Notes: generated by a model from the sequence alone, not told the origin. A DNA stretch of 64,000 bases from Rostratula benghalensis (GCA_013399305.1 VXAI01000021.1:1101215-1165214), one strand, 5' to 3'. Positions 27,123 to 41,094 are shown, counted from the first letter of the stretch. Made by a program: numbers and translations.

Positions 27123-27964
27123 TACCAATGGAGAGAAAAGAAAAGAGAAAAATAATTAAAATAGTAGCTCTTCAAAAAGATCCTCTTGAAAAGCCCACCA
27201 GGGAATCTTTCAAAGTGAAAAAAAAAAATTAAAAACAAAAGAAAGGGAAAATTGTCACTGTCTCCAGTTGGTCAGTGCACCTCTCAGTTTTCTGGGGGAA
27301 TTTTTACATAAGGACCACTTTGTTCTCTTGTCAATAACATGACACCTCACCACTTTCTTCTAATTGCCATGACAGATCAGAGTTTCTACTGGACCAACTG
27401 CACGGCTCCTTGCTCAGTGCCATTGAGTCCCCAGGGCCTGCAGGGCAGACATGAGCCATGGGGACAGAGCAGTGGTGGGGCCAAGCATGAGGATGGGTGA
27501 CTGTCTGCTGCTTGTGATGTGCCTGGTGGCTTATCAGATCTGCTGGCGATGGCACAGAGTGACTCAGTGTTCCAGGCTGGACCCCACACTGAGTCATGGC
27601 CTGGGAGCCTCCCCCCTCCTGTCCTCCAGCAATTGCTGGCAAAGGTGGACCAGGAGAAACAGTGGCTCTTGTGGCTGATGCTATCTCAGGAGAAGGCTCC
27701 CCATCTCCTTCCAGAGCCTCTCTAGAAGAAGGCTGATATTTGTCCACCTCTGTAAAGTGCAGGAAGGTGACTGCTTTTCTGTTCAACAGTAGCAAGAAAA
27801 GTAATATTCAGGTCCTTTCTAAAGCTCTTCTGTAATTACAATTCTTGTGCTGCTCCCTTCTCTGTCTCATGTAATGGTTGCCCCATCAGGCCTCCAATAC
27901 ACAGTAAGCAAAACAGATTGTGTTTCCCACCGGTGCCTCACCATCTCTCATAACCTGTTCTCTC

Positions 27965-28660
27965 AGAGAATGGATTGAGAACATCCCAAGGGAGACAGAC
28001 TTCAGGGTACTGGTGGATGAGAAGCTCGACATGAGTTGTCAGTGTGTGCTGGCAGCCCAGAAAGCCAACCGCATACGGGGTTGCATCAAAAAGAAGCGTG
28101 GTTGAGGGAAGTGATTCTTCCCCTCCGCTTTTGTGAGAACCCACCTGGAGTACTGTGTCCAGCTCTGGAGTCCTCAACACGTGGACCTGATGGAACGGGT
28201 CCAGCAGAGTGCCACAAAAATGATCAGAGGGCTGGAGCACCTCTCCTATGAAGACATGCTGAGAGAGTTGGGGTTGTTCAGCCCAGAGAAGAGAAAGCCT
28301 CTAGGAGACCTTATACCAACCTTCCACTACCTGAAGGGGGCCTATAGGAAAGATGGGGAAGGACCCTATCAGGGAGTGTAGCAATAGGACAAGGGGTAAT
28401 GGTTTTAAACTCAAGGAGGGGAGATTTTAGATTAGGTATCAGGAAGAAATTCTTTACTGTGAGGGTGGTGAGACACTGAAACAAGTTTCCCAGAGAAACT
28501 GGGGATTCCTCATCCCTGGAAGTGTTCAAGACCAGGCTGAATGAGGCTTTGAGCAACCTGGTCTAGTAGAAGGTGTCCCTGACCATGGTAGGGGGGTTGG
28601 AACTCAATGATCTTTAAGGTCCCTTCTGATGCAAACCATTCTATAATTCTATGCTTCTAT
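27965..28660 (+). mobile_element. CR1 LINE, 5'-truncated, 3' end intact
   Basis: The plus strand shows the CR1 ORF2 C-terminal region (GTGGATGAGAAGCTCGACATG, then LEYCVQLWSPQH and [18 protein letters not shown] in translation), the 3' UTR, and the terminal ATTCTATAATTCTATGCTTC repeats at about 28640. The reading frame is broken near 28100, so it is not active. Similar enough to the copies at 32 and 34.3 kb to be the same subfamily or a close one. Confidence 0.92.
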
Positions 28661-31359
28661 GATAATCTCTCATTTATTCTCCCATCTCACTGTAGGTGGT
28701 AGGATTGACTGTGGGTAGGCCAGCTTTTAGGCTTCTATTCTTGCTAGCAAGACCTGAAAAGCAGATCCCCTTCTTCCAGAGTCCACAGTTGTGCAGGATT
28801 TTAGAAGTGTCTTTTTTCTGCCCACTTCCCAACATGCATGGCGGAAAGAAACTCCATTCTCACACTTTCTTGAAAAGTGGTGGCCCAGAGATGGCTGGGA
28901 GATAGTCTTGAACCTGAATTCTCCCTCTGAGGGTCAACTGGCCTTAAAACAGGAGTTCAAGCTGATCTAAAAAACCTCTGACTCCTTCATACGCAAAGCA
29001 GATTTAAAGTCCTATAGCTGTCTCCACCCTGCCTTTTAGTTAGTGGTATCATAACTCTGTTAGGTCTCAAAGAATGGTAATCAGAGATGCATCTGGGAAG
29101 AAGAGAAATCCAAACTATCCTCTCCGCTCCCTTATCCACCATGACTGACCATCTGCAAAAGGAATTGGTCATAGATGTACCTGGTGTTGCAGGTTTCTCC
29201 TTACCCTTCCTCTCAAGCCTTCCCTCTGCCCCAGCATGGGTTGCTGGTCATCAGCCAGGGGTTGAACTGTGAGGCAGAAAAATGGAGCTGCTCCCATGGG
29301 TCCTCACTCCAGGCAAGCTCTGCCTGAAGGGAACGCAACAGAAGAGGACTGAAAGCCTCAGCAGCTCTCAGGTTTGCTCCTCTTCTCCTCTCCACTGCCA
29401 GTCACTTCTACCAGGAGAGATCTGTAAGGAAAAAGTGGTTTCCTGAAAAAAGAGGGGCTTGGAACAGCTCTTCTCCTTTCAGTAAACACTCATTTATTTA
29501 ATGGGTGGAGATGGACATGAGAGCCTGAAATCTTATTCCCCTGCTGAATTTCCAGGAAGCTGAGCATGCTGACTCCAGCTGGATGTGCAGCCCCAACCCG
29601 CAGAAGCCTTCTGTCCCTCGTCTGCTCATGACAGCATGTTCACTTGCCCTCTTTCTCCCTTGTTTTTACACTTTCATTCAGATCCTGCTTCACTTCAGGG
29701 TGACGGTTGATAATTTTGCAGATGGGCGCCTGCTGCTCCCTCCCCATCAACATCTCCTGAAGCCCTGGGATATGTCACAGTAGAGGACAGGGAATGGCTC
29801 CTAAGCCAAGCGTGCCCCATGGTGGGGCAGGACTTGTAGCCTCTCCACTCCCTTTCTCTATGATCAAAGCCCAGGACACCCAAAAAAGCTTCAGTTCAGA
29901 CACCTGTACTGAAGTGACAGACCTGGGCCTGATTTTGAGAAAAGCTGGGGTCACAGGCTTTGCCTGAAACTATTTCAAAAAAGGTTTTAAATCCCCTGTT
30001 CCTCCTAATTTTAAAAAAAATTTGCTGTATTCCTTTCTTCCTTGTTTTTCCTATTTTTTTTTTTATGACTGGAGACATGGGGCAGTTTCCCTCCACTGCA
30101 TCTCTTTTCAGCATTAAGTAGTGACCTCTTGAAGTGGCTCAGGGATGTGCTGGCATTTTGCAGCCTTTCATTAGGCAGCGGTCTACTTACAGATGCTGAA
30201 GAGGGCTTAACCGCTGCACTTGGCAGGAGGCAGGGAGAGGGGAGGGAAGGGTAATTGAGGGTTTAGACAGTGCTTCACTCTGCTAGACACCTACCATCAA
30301 AATCAGGCGGGTCTATTGATCGGCCTCTCAAGTGGTCTGCCTCTCCTATTAGCCCTTTCCTGGGTGATGCACAGAGTATTGAAGAAGTATAGATTTTTTG
30401 GTCACACTTTGCAGTGACACCGGAGGCAGCTGCAGTTGGGAGGTGCAGGGAAATAAGAAGACATTATTTCTATATGGAAAAAAGACAGGGCTGCTGCTCC
30501 AGTGCAAGGGCAGGTCTTCATTGCTCTATCACCTGTGGGGAGCGGTGCATCCAAACTGGTCTGGGGCAGTAACACGGCAAAGCCCTTTCAAATAATGTAG
30601 TTTTAATTTAAGGTACTCCAAATGACAGGCTGAAAGCTGTTCTATTTGGGGAGATGAGGTAAAATGCAAAGAAGAAGAGTTGTGCAGTATAAAAACTGTG
30701 GACAACTAGCCCAAATCAAAGCACAGTTGGTACAAAAGCGGATGGCATCCTCTCTGGCCAGCGTTGTTTGATAACTTAACCAGTGGCTTGAAATAAAATT
30801 ATGGTAGCTGGTAAGCTTTGCAGATAGGGAATGAACCGGTGGTGCAATGAATACTGGGAGATCTGTAGTTTTCTGTGCAGTGTGTTTTGTACAATGGAAA
30901 ATTGATTAAATTGATGACCCTTGCAAGGTAGGGACAAACTCTGCATGTCTGAGACTATCAGGAAGGAGCTGGCTGTGACAAGTGACTTTCTGGCAGGGTG
31001 CACCATGAGGGGCTGAGAGGTACAGCTGCCATCCAAGCAGCAGGGAGACCTTTGCTAAAATCCTTCTGCTCCTAAGGCCTGGTTCCATTGGCAGGTACCT
31101 CCAGCCTGTTGTGAGGCCAATGTAGCTGTGCTCTGCTTTGGGGTTCCACCAGCAGCAGCTGCACCTCACCTGCTTTCCCAGGTGGAGCTGGACAAAGGCA
31201 CACAGGACAAGGGCAGGAAGGAAATGCCGGGGCACAAAGGGAAGCTGTCATCATCTTGTGGCCTCCACGTGGCACTGAGTGTTGAGACCCCTTAGAGCCT
31301 TCCCTCCCGGCTGGAGAACTGTGTCCTGTGAGCCTCAGCATCCCCAGGGTTGAGAGGAT
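28661..31359. other. Intergenic sequence, no gene seen
   Basis: No coding signature or clear repeat was recognised. A T-rich run lies at 30054-30064. Confidence 0.55.
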
Positions 31360-31660
31360 GCTGCGGCTCTAGCGCGACGAAGGCTGTTTGACCCTGGGGA
31401 AGGCAAAGCGAGGGGAGACCGGCGTTAAAGGGAACGTACGGTCCCAGAAGCTTCCCTTGCTGAGAGGGGACCCGCCCGGCGGGGTGTCCCCCGGTCCGGC
31501 CCGTGCCGTGCCGTGCCCGGCGGAGCGGCGCGGCCGCAGTACGGCCTCAGCGCACCGGGCGGCGCTGCCGGTCCACCGGCCGCCCGGGCACCCGGCCCCG
31601 CGCATCGCCCTCCCGCCGCTTCCCCCGGCCTTGGGGGGCTGCGACTCGGTCTAGGGAGGG
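31360..31660. promoter_or_regulatory. CpG island
   Basis: Strikingly GC- and CpG-dense, with dozens of CpG by eye. It includes a NotI-type GCGGCCGC at 31530-31537 and CGTGCC repeats near 31502-31516. Surrounding DNA is CpG-poor. Open frames across it on both strands are a by-product of the composition. It could be the promoter of a non-coding transcript or a distal regulatory CpG island. No exon can be assigned. Confidence 0.6.
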
Positions 31661-32000
31661 GGGGACAGCACAGGCAGGCTCACTCCTGAGGGGTACCGGT
31701 GCTGTCCCCGTGCACCCAGCCTTGCTAATGACAAACAAATGAAGCGCCTCGCTGCTAAAAGAGCAGTACGCCAGGCAGAGTGACAACATCTGGGTGTCCC
31801 AGTTCGGAGCCTGAAGCTACTCTCGCTGTCGGTGTAAGGGTACAGCTGCAAAGCCCCCCCTCCAGGCCCACCCCAGCATACACCCAAAGCATTTCAGGGT
31901 TTACTACAAGGTATAAAGACAGTGCTTTTTTCCTTTGAATTTACATGCAGCAAATGCCTTAGGACACAGCTTGTGCTGACAATTATTATTGCAGGGATAA
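31661..32000. other. Shore of the CpG island, no gene seen
   Basis: GC content falls steadily from the island into AT-rich DNA. No splice-bounded coding segment or repeat recognised. Confidence 0.5.
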
Positions 32001-32595
32001 TCATAGAAGGATAGAATGGTTAGAGTTAGAAGGGACCTTAAAGATCTTCAAGTTCTGACCCCCTTGCCATGAGCAGGGACACCTCCCACTCAATCAGGTT
32101 GTTCAGCCCCATCCAGACTGGTCTTGAACAGGTCATCTCTCCTGTAGGGACCCTTCAGTTACTGGAAGGCCTCCCAGAAGCTTTTTCTTCTCCAGGCTGA
32201 ACAGCCCCAACTCTCTCAGCCTGTCTTCATAGGAGAAGTGCTCCAGCCCTCTGCTCATTTTTGTGGCCCTCCTCTGAACCCGTTCTAACAGGTCCATATC
32301 CTTCCTGTGTTGAGGACTCCAAAACTGGACACAATACTCCAGGTGGGGTCTCACAAGAGCAGAGTAGAGGGGTAGAATCACCTCCCTTAACCTGCTGGTC
32401 ACGATTATTTTGATGCAGCCCAGTATGTGGTTGGCTTTCTGGGTTGCCAGTGCATATTGCTGACTCATAGTGAGCTTCTCATCCACTAACACTCCCAGGT
32501 CCTTCTCAGGGTTGCTCTCCAACCATTCTCCATCCAACCTGTATTTGTGTTGGGGATTGCCATATCCCAGGTGCAGAACCCAATAATAACCCAAG
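32001..32595 (-). mobile_element. CR1 LINE, 5'-truncated, with intact ORF2 C-terminal fragment
   Basis: Begins with AATCATAGAAGGATAGAATGG, the reverse complement of the CR1 3' end. The minus strand keeps a 153-codon open frame (32594-32133) with [38 protein letters not shown] and [17 protein letters not shown]. These are from the end of CR1 reverse transcriptase. The upstream endonuclease and RT core are missing, so it cannot be autonomous. The open frame suggests a comparatively young insertion. Confidence 0.93.
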
Positions 32596-34317
32596 CAAAG
32601 ATTTTCTCACTTTAAGAGTGACGGGTTTCTAAAACATAATACAAACCACTGGTAAACTATGGCAGTCTCCTGGTTGATGGTTTGTGATAATCTGCCTTAA
32701 AGTCTCTGAGGCATTTTGATCTGAATTTGATTTAACCAAAATTCCTACAAAATATAGCCAATTCTTATTCTGCTCTCTCCCTTCCCAGGGCACCTCATGC
32801 CAATTGCTGGGCTCCTGTTATTTTGGTTCTGCAGAAAGATGGGTGGTATACAGGTGACAAGTTCCTCAAGAAGGTATTGGTGCGATGATTTACAGCAGTC
32901 TCTCCACCATATGCCCAGTGACTCCTCCATCAGCCCTGAAAGGGAAGATGGGGGTTCAGGCACTCAATGGATTCCATCGTGGCAGCCTGGCTCCCTTCCC
33001 TCACTTGGGCTGATTGGTTTCAAGGGAGCAAGCCTTGACAGTCAACAGCTCAAACTTTTGGGAGGTGGGCACCCATGTCTATGTTTCCGACAGCCCTACG
33101 TCCCTTCCTGTTGGCTGTCACAGCCAAGTGCTCCCCAAGGGCACATTCCCAAAGAATATTTTAGTGATGGTGATGAACTATGCCCAATGCTACCTCTCCT
33201 TTCTAGGTGCTCCCAGAACATCACAACCCATTCTTCTACTCTCTGAACCCCAGTAAAAAGCAACCTGTGCCTGGAACATGGATATTCCTGGCTGCTGCTC
33301 TCTGGGGCTACATGGCTACAGCAGCTACCTCTGCCAAGACAGTGGGACTGGCTGGTGCTTTGTAAACCTGCCAGGCAGACACACACACCCAAGAGGTCAC
33401 ATTTTCTGCCAGGACACTGTCAGAGGTCCCAGGGCTACTGATATCTTCAAAGTTTTGGGTTTTTTTTAAGGATGCCTCAGAATTTTCAAGGCTATCTTAA
33501 GGGTTTGAATTTAAATCCCAGCAGTCGGTTCAAACCATGCACACAGTCTGTCCCATGTCACTGTCACCACTGCAGGATTTGAGCCCTTTTCACTCATCAA
33601 TGCATTTCTCAGCCCCTGCTACAGCACCACACATCTCTGTTCCCCCTCAGTAGCAGCATTTCCCAGTCTAAGTGCTTGAAGGATTGTAGGATACCCCACG
33701 GTCATTTTTAGCAGACCCACAGGCTCACCAGGCTGTGGCAGACACACACTGCTTCTCCACATCCCTTTGCATTTCTTCTGTTAGAGCTACAGGGAGGGGA
33801 GCACAGCCCATTTCATGAGACACAACTTGCAGGGAGGTCAGGCAGGAGGGAAGGAGGGGAAGCAAGAAGGGGAAAGCTACATCAAGTTTTCAATGAATGC
33901 AATGGTGTCATGGTCTTTTCTGCTGAGCACAGAGACTGCTAGGAAGCATGCAACTCCCTTGTCACATTCCCAGGAGAGAGGGGAAATCATAACCCCATAG
34001 CATCAGCTCCAGCTGATGAACGTGCAGCTCTTCAGAGAGGGGCAGCCGGGGGTCCCCGCCACACCATCACCCCCAACTCTCCCTGACCCTAGCACAAATT
34101 CTTTCTTTTACTTCTCTATGGGAGAGCTAAGAGCTCAGGCGCTGCAATTGGACTCCAATAACAAGGCAAAGAAAACCCTAGCACAACTCAGGGCTGGCTA
34201 CAATTACACTTATTGTATGTAGCAGCTTTGGTTTGCTGTAGAAAAGGATAGGGTCCAAAGACAAACATTGTCCTCGCTCTGCTCTTGCTAAATGTGTGTG
34301 CACATAGAGGATCTATT
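32596..34317. other. Intergenic sequence, no gene seen
   Basis: Open frames of up to 149 codons are present but lack any recognisable domain and overlap on both strands. No repeat recognised. Confidence 0.5.
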
Positions 34318-34646
34318 TCTATTACCTGAAGGGGACCTACAGAAGAGATGGGGGGGAGTGTCCTCTTTATCAGGGAGTGTAGTGATAGGACAAGGGGTAA
34401 TGGTTTTAAACTCAAAGAGGAGAGATTTAGATTAGATACTAGGAAGAAATTCTTCACTGTGCGAGACACTGGAACAGGTTGCCCAGTGAAGTTGTGGATG
34501 CCCCATCTCTGAAAGTGTTTAAGGCCAGGCTGGACGAGCCTTTGAGCAACCTGGTCAAGTGGGAGGTGCCCCTGCCCATGGTAGGGGGGTTGAAACTCGA
34601 TGATCTTTAACTTCCCTTCCAACAATAACCACTTTGTGATTCTATC
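34318..34646 (+). mobile_element. CR1 LINE 3' fragment
   Basis: Contains ATTACCTGAAGGGGACCTAC, GGACAAGGGGTAATGGTTTT, GGAAGAAATTCTTCACTGTG, AGGCCAGGCTGGACGAGCCT and the terminal TTTGTGATTCTATC. It has a small deletion after CACTGTG compared with the 28-kb copy. It starts downstream of most of ORF2. Confidence 0.9.
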
Positions 34647-37600
34647 TCCATCCTAGTAGTACATTCTTTGGATGACCAGAACAAGACCAGAATAAACAGG
34701 TTTGGAAAGTCTCAGGCAAGCATTGATTAAGTCTTCCTATCTGCAACATGTTCAGCAAAGTGGGAAACAAACTGCAAAAGCAGGAAAGTGTTCATAAAAC
34801 TGTGTTCAACCACTTTTTTTTTTTTTTCCAAATTGGCACCAGCCATCAACTAGAAGTGTGACCAGCACCTTTCCAAGTCAAGGAAGATGTACAAACCTGG
34901 CTATCAAGACTGGAGGGCAGAGCCTGTCCTATCCCATGTTTGACCATCACCTCCTCTGATGCCTCCCTGGAAGGCAGACTCTATGTAGCCCCATAATAAA
35001 AGTAGTAGCATTAATTATTACAATGAAGAGTAAACAGGTCCTGTTAACTTTAGAGTCAGAGGGGCAGGTAAAGTTTTCAACTCCAGAGAGAAGCACGTGG
35101 AGCACAACTAAATGAGGTGGGAAAGCAGCAGAGTCTGTAGCAATGCTTCATGGTGGGGGCTTGGGGGGCAGGCACGTGTCCGAGCTCTGCCCCTGCTCCA
35201 ACCAAGGACATGTCCCAGCTACATTTTCTGTAGCCAGGCACATGTGCATCTTGCAGAGCTTGAGGCTGAGATCTGCCACGGGGCAAATTCCTCTCCTGTG
35301 AGGGAGACCATTTTTAATCTATCTACCAACCCTGCAAACTCACCCTGGATCTCACAGGCTGTTTTTACATGCAATTGCCTGTAGCAGGTCTCCTGTAGCA
35401 CTGCTGTACCCTCTTCCTCATCACCTCCTGCCACTCTTTATACCTGAGCAACTTTCTTGTCCTCACCATCTGCCCCTGCTTACAGTAATGTAAGCCCAGT
35501 GGCTGATCCATGCAATGAGTTGAAACCCAAAAGTGTTGTCTTTGCAAGGCTGGGGAGCATTACATCACCACTACTGCAGCCAGCAGACATGACTGATGGG
35601 CAAATGCAGACAGACCTCTTACTTCAGAGGTGTCCCTTTGCAGAGACCACACTGCAGAGGAGAGCTGTAGCTGAAAGGAAGGGAGAGTGAGAGCAAGTGG
35701 GAAGGTGAGGGAGGAACAAATCCCACCAAATCTCTTCCAGGCATTGAAGCAGCTCCCTTGAAGTCCCTGGGAGCCCTCTTTCTGCAGCTTATAAATAGGT
35801 TAGGGAGGCTATTGCTGGTGTGGGATGCTCTGCTTTCCACCAGCTCCAGATGAGCTTTTCCCATTCCACCCAGCGACAAGGGTCCCCATGAATGTACAGA
35901 ATGGAGGACTCCTCTGCTGACTAACCAGTCACTTACTTGCACAAAAAGCCTAGGGAAGCAGGGCCACCTCCTTGCCTGCTTTCCGTCTGGAAAGAGGCAG
36001 TTCTTCCATCATGTAAAAAACGAGACTTGGGTATCCCAAAACAGCTATTAGTCTTGTTTTCCAGGGTGTGAGCTTCTTTCTAGCACTACTCTGCCCTTGG
36101 TCTGAGGGACAGCCTTCGTATCACCCTATGGTGGGTGGTACGTGCTCACACTGGTCTCTGTATGATGCAATGCAAACAGCAAAAGGCACAGGAGGTATTT
36201 TTCTGTGCTCCACGCATTTGTTGCATTGTTTCTGTTTAAAATTTCTCTTTGGTGGGATATCCTCAGCACTTGCAAATGTGCCAGGGCAGCTGAGTGCCGC
36301 TTCTGTAGATCGCTCAAGAAGATGCTGTGCATAAAAGCATCTTCTGGGTTAAAATAGCATCCTGCCTCCTTGCTCCTAGGCTTGTTGGGACGGGCTCATG
36401 CTTTCAGGTAAATACGGGAGACCTTTGGGCTTCAGCAGTTTCAGCTGGTAATTTACAGCTTGCACCAGAGCAAACCCAGCTGAAGGAGCACAGGGAGGCC
36501 AGGAGCTGGGTACCTGCTCTTGGGGATTCTGGTAACTGCTACCTGCCAAACAAAAAATGCATGTTACTAAATCAATTTTAGCTTTCTCTTCCACACCACC
36601 ATTTCACACTTTTGCTCCCCTTTGGAGAGCTGACAGGAATTTGACAAAGATTTGAGAATATTTAGGTTTTATTTCCCTTGGCCTTAGATCTGAGCTAAAC
36701 CAGGAGTAGCAAGGGGGTTTCCTTGAGGACTGCCTTTTCTTCTCCAAATGTTCTCCCTGCTCCTTCACAGGAATCTTGCTGCAACTAGACTACAGCTGTA
36801 GCACCAGCGCCAGCAGCCTCTGAAAGGGAGGCAAAAGGGGGGAAGGATCTGTCTTCCAGAAAAGAGAAAAACATCTCAGCATGGTATTTTGGCTATAAAT
36901 GGTTAAGTGTTGAGAGAGCTTGGAAGCAGCTCACAGACTCGCCTAGAGAGCAGCACAGACACAAAATATGATTAAAAGAGCAAAATGACAGCTTGGCACT
37001 GGAGGGCTTCAGAAGCTAGAAGGCATTTTAAAAAAAAAAAAAAAAAAGATCCATGAGGAAGTTCTTAGAATGGCTGGGAGTGAAAGCCTGATCCTCTTGC
37101 AGATGAAGGGGCTCCCAGTTGCTGTCATCTCCATCCTCCCATGCTCTGCCCCCATTTCTCTCACTCCCTCCTGCCAGGCACAGTGGCTGTGGTAAGTGCC
37201 TTCTGAAGCACCACAGGGGACAGGGAGCCTGACAGCTCCTTGGCTGCACTGAGAAATAACACTTGGAGACAGAAGAAGAAGGGAAAATGTCAGGGTGTCA
37301 CCCTCCCGGAGCCTGGGGACGCATCAGCCAGGGGAACATGGGCAGCAGGAGGAGCTTGATCGGGGTGGCATCTTCCTCTCTGCTTGTCCTTTCCACAGCC
37401 ATGGTCTAAGAGCAGCTGGGGCTGCTTGGGATGCTCAGAGGTGCATACACAGTATCCTGCACCCAGGGATGGATGAACCAAGCCAAAGAACACTCATACA
37501 CAGAACTTCTTTCCCCACCACACCACATCTTGCTAAGAAATGCTGTTATGTCACCAAGCATAGGAGGGGACCTTCTGGATTTGTGTCAGAGCTGGGAGGG

Positions 37601-40600
37601 AGCCCAGGACTGTGGCCAGACTGTTAGGAGTTCTTGGGGATTTCCCACTCTACTCCCCATGCCCTGAGCACCAAACAGCCCCAGGACCCCGCACACCACT
37701 TACTTTCCTAATGCCGTGCACCTTTGCACCATAAACGGGCAGGAACAGCATGTTCTCTTGTAAAATTGAATATTAAATCCCACAGGAAGACTCCTAGCAG
37801 TTTTAAGGGAAGAAAGTTCAGCGTGGATGCTGCTGGATTATTACAAGTACTTCTTGCAGTGTGCAAAATGCATAGGCTTAGAGGTTACTCTTGTCACCTA
37901 AAGCTGTTATTTCCCCTCTCCCTTGCTCACAGGCAGCGCAGGGAGTTCCTGAGCCGCTGACCGTGTGCTAACACCAAGCTGGCTGCTCAAATGCTGCTAT
38001 TCCCAGGACATCTCTTAAAGGACCAAAGAGGTCCTTTCCATTGCAGCAGCTCTTAGGTATGCCACCCAATTTGTGGTTCAGTTAATATCTTGCAAACAGC
38101 TTTTCCAAGTTCTCCAAGATTTTTCTCATCTTTTAGTGAGAGTCTCATCTTTTATTGAGAACGTCCTTCTCTTGCAGATTGTGCTGGGGCTGCTGGAGCA
38201 GGCAAAGTGATGCACCCTGTGAAGAAGTTCTTTGACACCAGCTCCTGCTTGCTAGTCCTGCTGAGGCACTTCTGTACTCTGGTGGGTGCTGCCCTGGGGA
38301 CATAAGGACAGCATAAATTTGGGCATGCTTTCCCTGTGCTCTAGACCCATAGCAAGAAAGCAAAGGCACAAGCTGAGGGTCTGGCCATGTCACAGGGCAG
38401 CCAAAAAGCAATTTTCTTTCTTCTCACCCTTCATGAACTGCTGGTTGTGTGAGGAGCTCAGGGGCAAGAGCTTTCCTCCCTGCTCCCCAAGGCACATGCT
38501 TTCCCCTCAGACCTGTCAAAACCCTTCATCTTGCAGCCCCGCAGGTTGCTCACAGCCTTTTATGCCAATTCATGGTTGGAGTAATAAAACCAAGACCTAC
38601 TCGTGCCCTTTAGCTTCCAACATCACTTCCAGCATGGTGATGGTGGGTATGACATGAAAGATCTGACTGGCAGCATCTCCACAGGCTTTGAGTTTAAGGG
38701 TAACAAACTTTGGGTATTTTTGGGCTGCTTCAGATGGAACTCAGGGAGGGGAGCACAGCTTCCCCCCACAGCTGGTTGGCAGCTGAATGCTGAAGCATTT
38801 CCCAACCGGGTGAATGAAGCCTGGCCCTGGGCAGGAGGGGGCTGCCCCAGCCAGGGCTTCTCAGATGAGGGTGAGATACAGCCTGGCCTGGGGCAATGCA
38901 TTTTCCAGCCTCTGCCTGCCAAGGTGCAACATTTCGAAGAGCTGCTGGAGGAGAGAGGTGGGTGGGGAGAGTGGGTTTGGTTTTCTTCTGAGCCAGCTCT
39001 GATTTTGGAAAAGTTGCATCTGCATTTCAAACCTGAAAGCACCCCCTCCCCTTCTCCGGGGGCCTGGAGTGCCCCTTCGTTAACCTCTCCCGTGCAAGGA
39101 ACTCCCCTAGGTTTTGAAACTTTAATGTCATAACCTGTTTGTCCTGTTTAAAGCACAGGGTAGGGCTGGGGAGCTGACAGATCCTGAGTAAGCTTTGCCT
39201 CCAGCTACCCCGCATCCTCATGGCTCAGCAAGGGAGAAAGAGGGGGAAAAACAACCCTTAAAGCCCCACATTTTTCTGTGTCAGGGTTGGGGTTTTTTCC
39301 CCCTTCAAATATAGGAGTGAGGCAGCGTTTAGATGCAGGTCTTGGCTCTGAGAGGGCAACTCAGTGATGTGTTCATCTGGAGGGTTTACTGCCAGACCTG
39401 AGCCTGTGTGTGAAGGCAACTCACAGCGTTCCCTGAGATGAAAAGGCTTGCTCCCTTCCTCCAAAATCAGGCTGCCCTCTCTCATCCTGGCCCGTGTCAG
39501 CAGCTTCTGCATGCACACAGAGCAGAGCTGTGGGGTTGCAAGCACTGTCATCTACCTGCAGCCTGGCTGCTTGGCACTGGGGTGCCTGTCCAGGCAGAAG
39601 CACAAGTTGGTGGTTAAGGCTCAATGCCGAAAATCCCCTCCTTGCTTCATCATCCAAATTTGCATGCCCCTGCTACTGTTCATCTTCAGGCAGATCCCAG
39701 GAAAGAGCTTAAAGCACATGAGGTTTTGTGCTCACGCAGACTGTGATGCCCTACATGGCAACACACTGAGCACATATATGTGGTGTGTTGCTTTGCTGGA
39801 GGATGCTGAGCTCTGCTGCTCACCCAAACATATGCCCAGAAACACACACTGTTTCCATATACCATGTGTTTACACTCCTTCAATACAGGCATGACGTGCT
39901 TAATGAGGGAGGTAGGCGGTACCTGGATGTAATGCTGTTGTTATGCACAAGATAAACAGTCAAAAGAGAAATAAATCACATTTTTCACGTCACCAGCACT
40001 GTGTCCAGCACACGTCTTCTCTGGGATTTCTATCGCTCCTTATCTCCAAGATGTTTGATGCAACTTACCACTTGAAAAAAAGGATGTGGCTTCAAAACTG
40101 CCTTACAAAACCATAATTTTCACCTGTTTAAGGTACGGCAGAATTGGTCAAGATTGCTTTCAAATACTCAAGGTCCTACATATTTGTATTACATTTGTAG
40201 AAATAAGGGATTTTTATTTTGTTCTGTTCTTTAGTGATGAAGATAGTGCCAGTGTGTTGGTTTGTGCTTGGATGTGATGAAGTCTGTGCCAGGCTAAAAG
40301 ACAAATGCAGTCAGAAGTGGACCACTGAACCCCTCGGATGGTATCCGGGCCCCCAGGCTGCAGGACTCAGTGAGCCCACAGGTCCCCCAGGTCAGGTCAA
40401 GTGTAATCTTCTGTCTGTTCTCTGGTGAGGATCCAGCCCTGACGTGGTATGAGTCATATATGATGTCTGAGGAGTTGGCCAGGAAATATTTTAAAACCCA
40501 CTTGAAGAGGCAGCGGGCACTTACATGTTACCCCGCCTTATCTTCTTCTTCTTCTTAGTCCCGACTGCCTCCCATTGGAAACACAGTTTTAGCCCAGGTA

Positions 40601-41094
40601 CAGGTACAAAAGTCCTTTTGCACGCATGCAGGCACGTAGAGAGGTGAAGCCGTAGGACTTGGCAGCTCCTGGGGAGGTGGCATGCGAGGTTCGGTGGCTC
40701 AGTGGTTGCCCGACACGTGCCCGAAACAGTGCCAAGCGCCTTCGCCTTTTGGTAGTGGCAAACAGAAAGCCGAGCACCCCAGGGCACCCGACAGGAAACA
40801 TCTGCAATCAGTGAATCATAAAGCAAGCCGGTAATGTTTTATCCCTTTTTTTTTTTTTTTTTTTAATGACAAAAATAAAACGATAAGTTCACTTTGAAAC
40901 TCGTTCTTGACTTTAGTGCTTAGGAACTTAAAACAAACTGGTTTATGGCCCCCCCCTCTCTGATATCTCTGCTTGCAGGTGGCAGAGGCAGGCTCAGCCT
41001 GATAAGATTACTGATATCGGGTCAAAACTGCAGCACAGAGCAAATGTGCTCATTAAGCAGGAATCTTAAAAAGTTGGGAATATTTGCCTAATGC

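Noticed and set aside
31388..31742. Open frames in the CpG island at 31.4-31.7 kb as an ASCL2-like gene
   Set aside because: No basic helix-loop-helix signature in any frame. The residues are Arg/Pro/Ala/Gly-rich, as expected from CpG-rich DNA.
38603..39133. 176-codon open frame (plus) facing 139 codons on the minus strand
   Set aside because: Composition-driven, no family motif, no exon-like boundaries.
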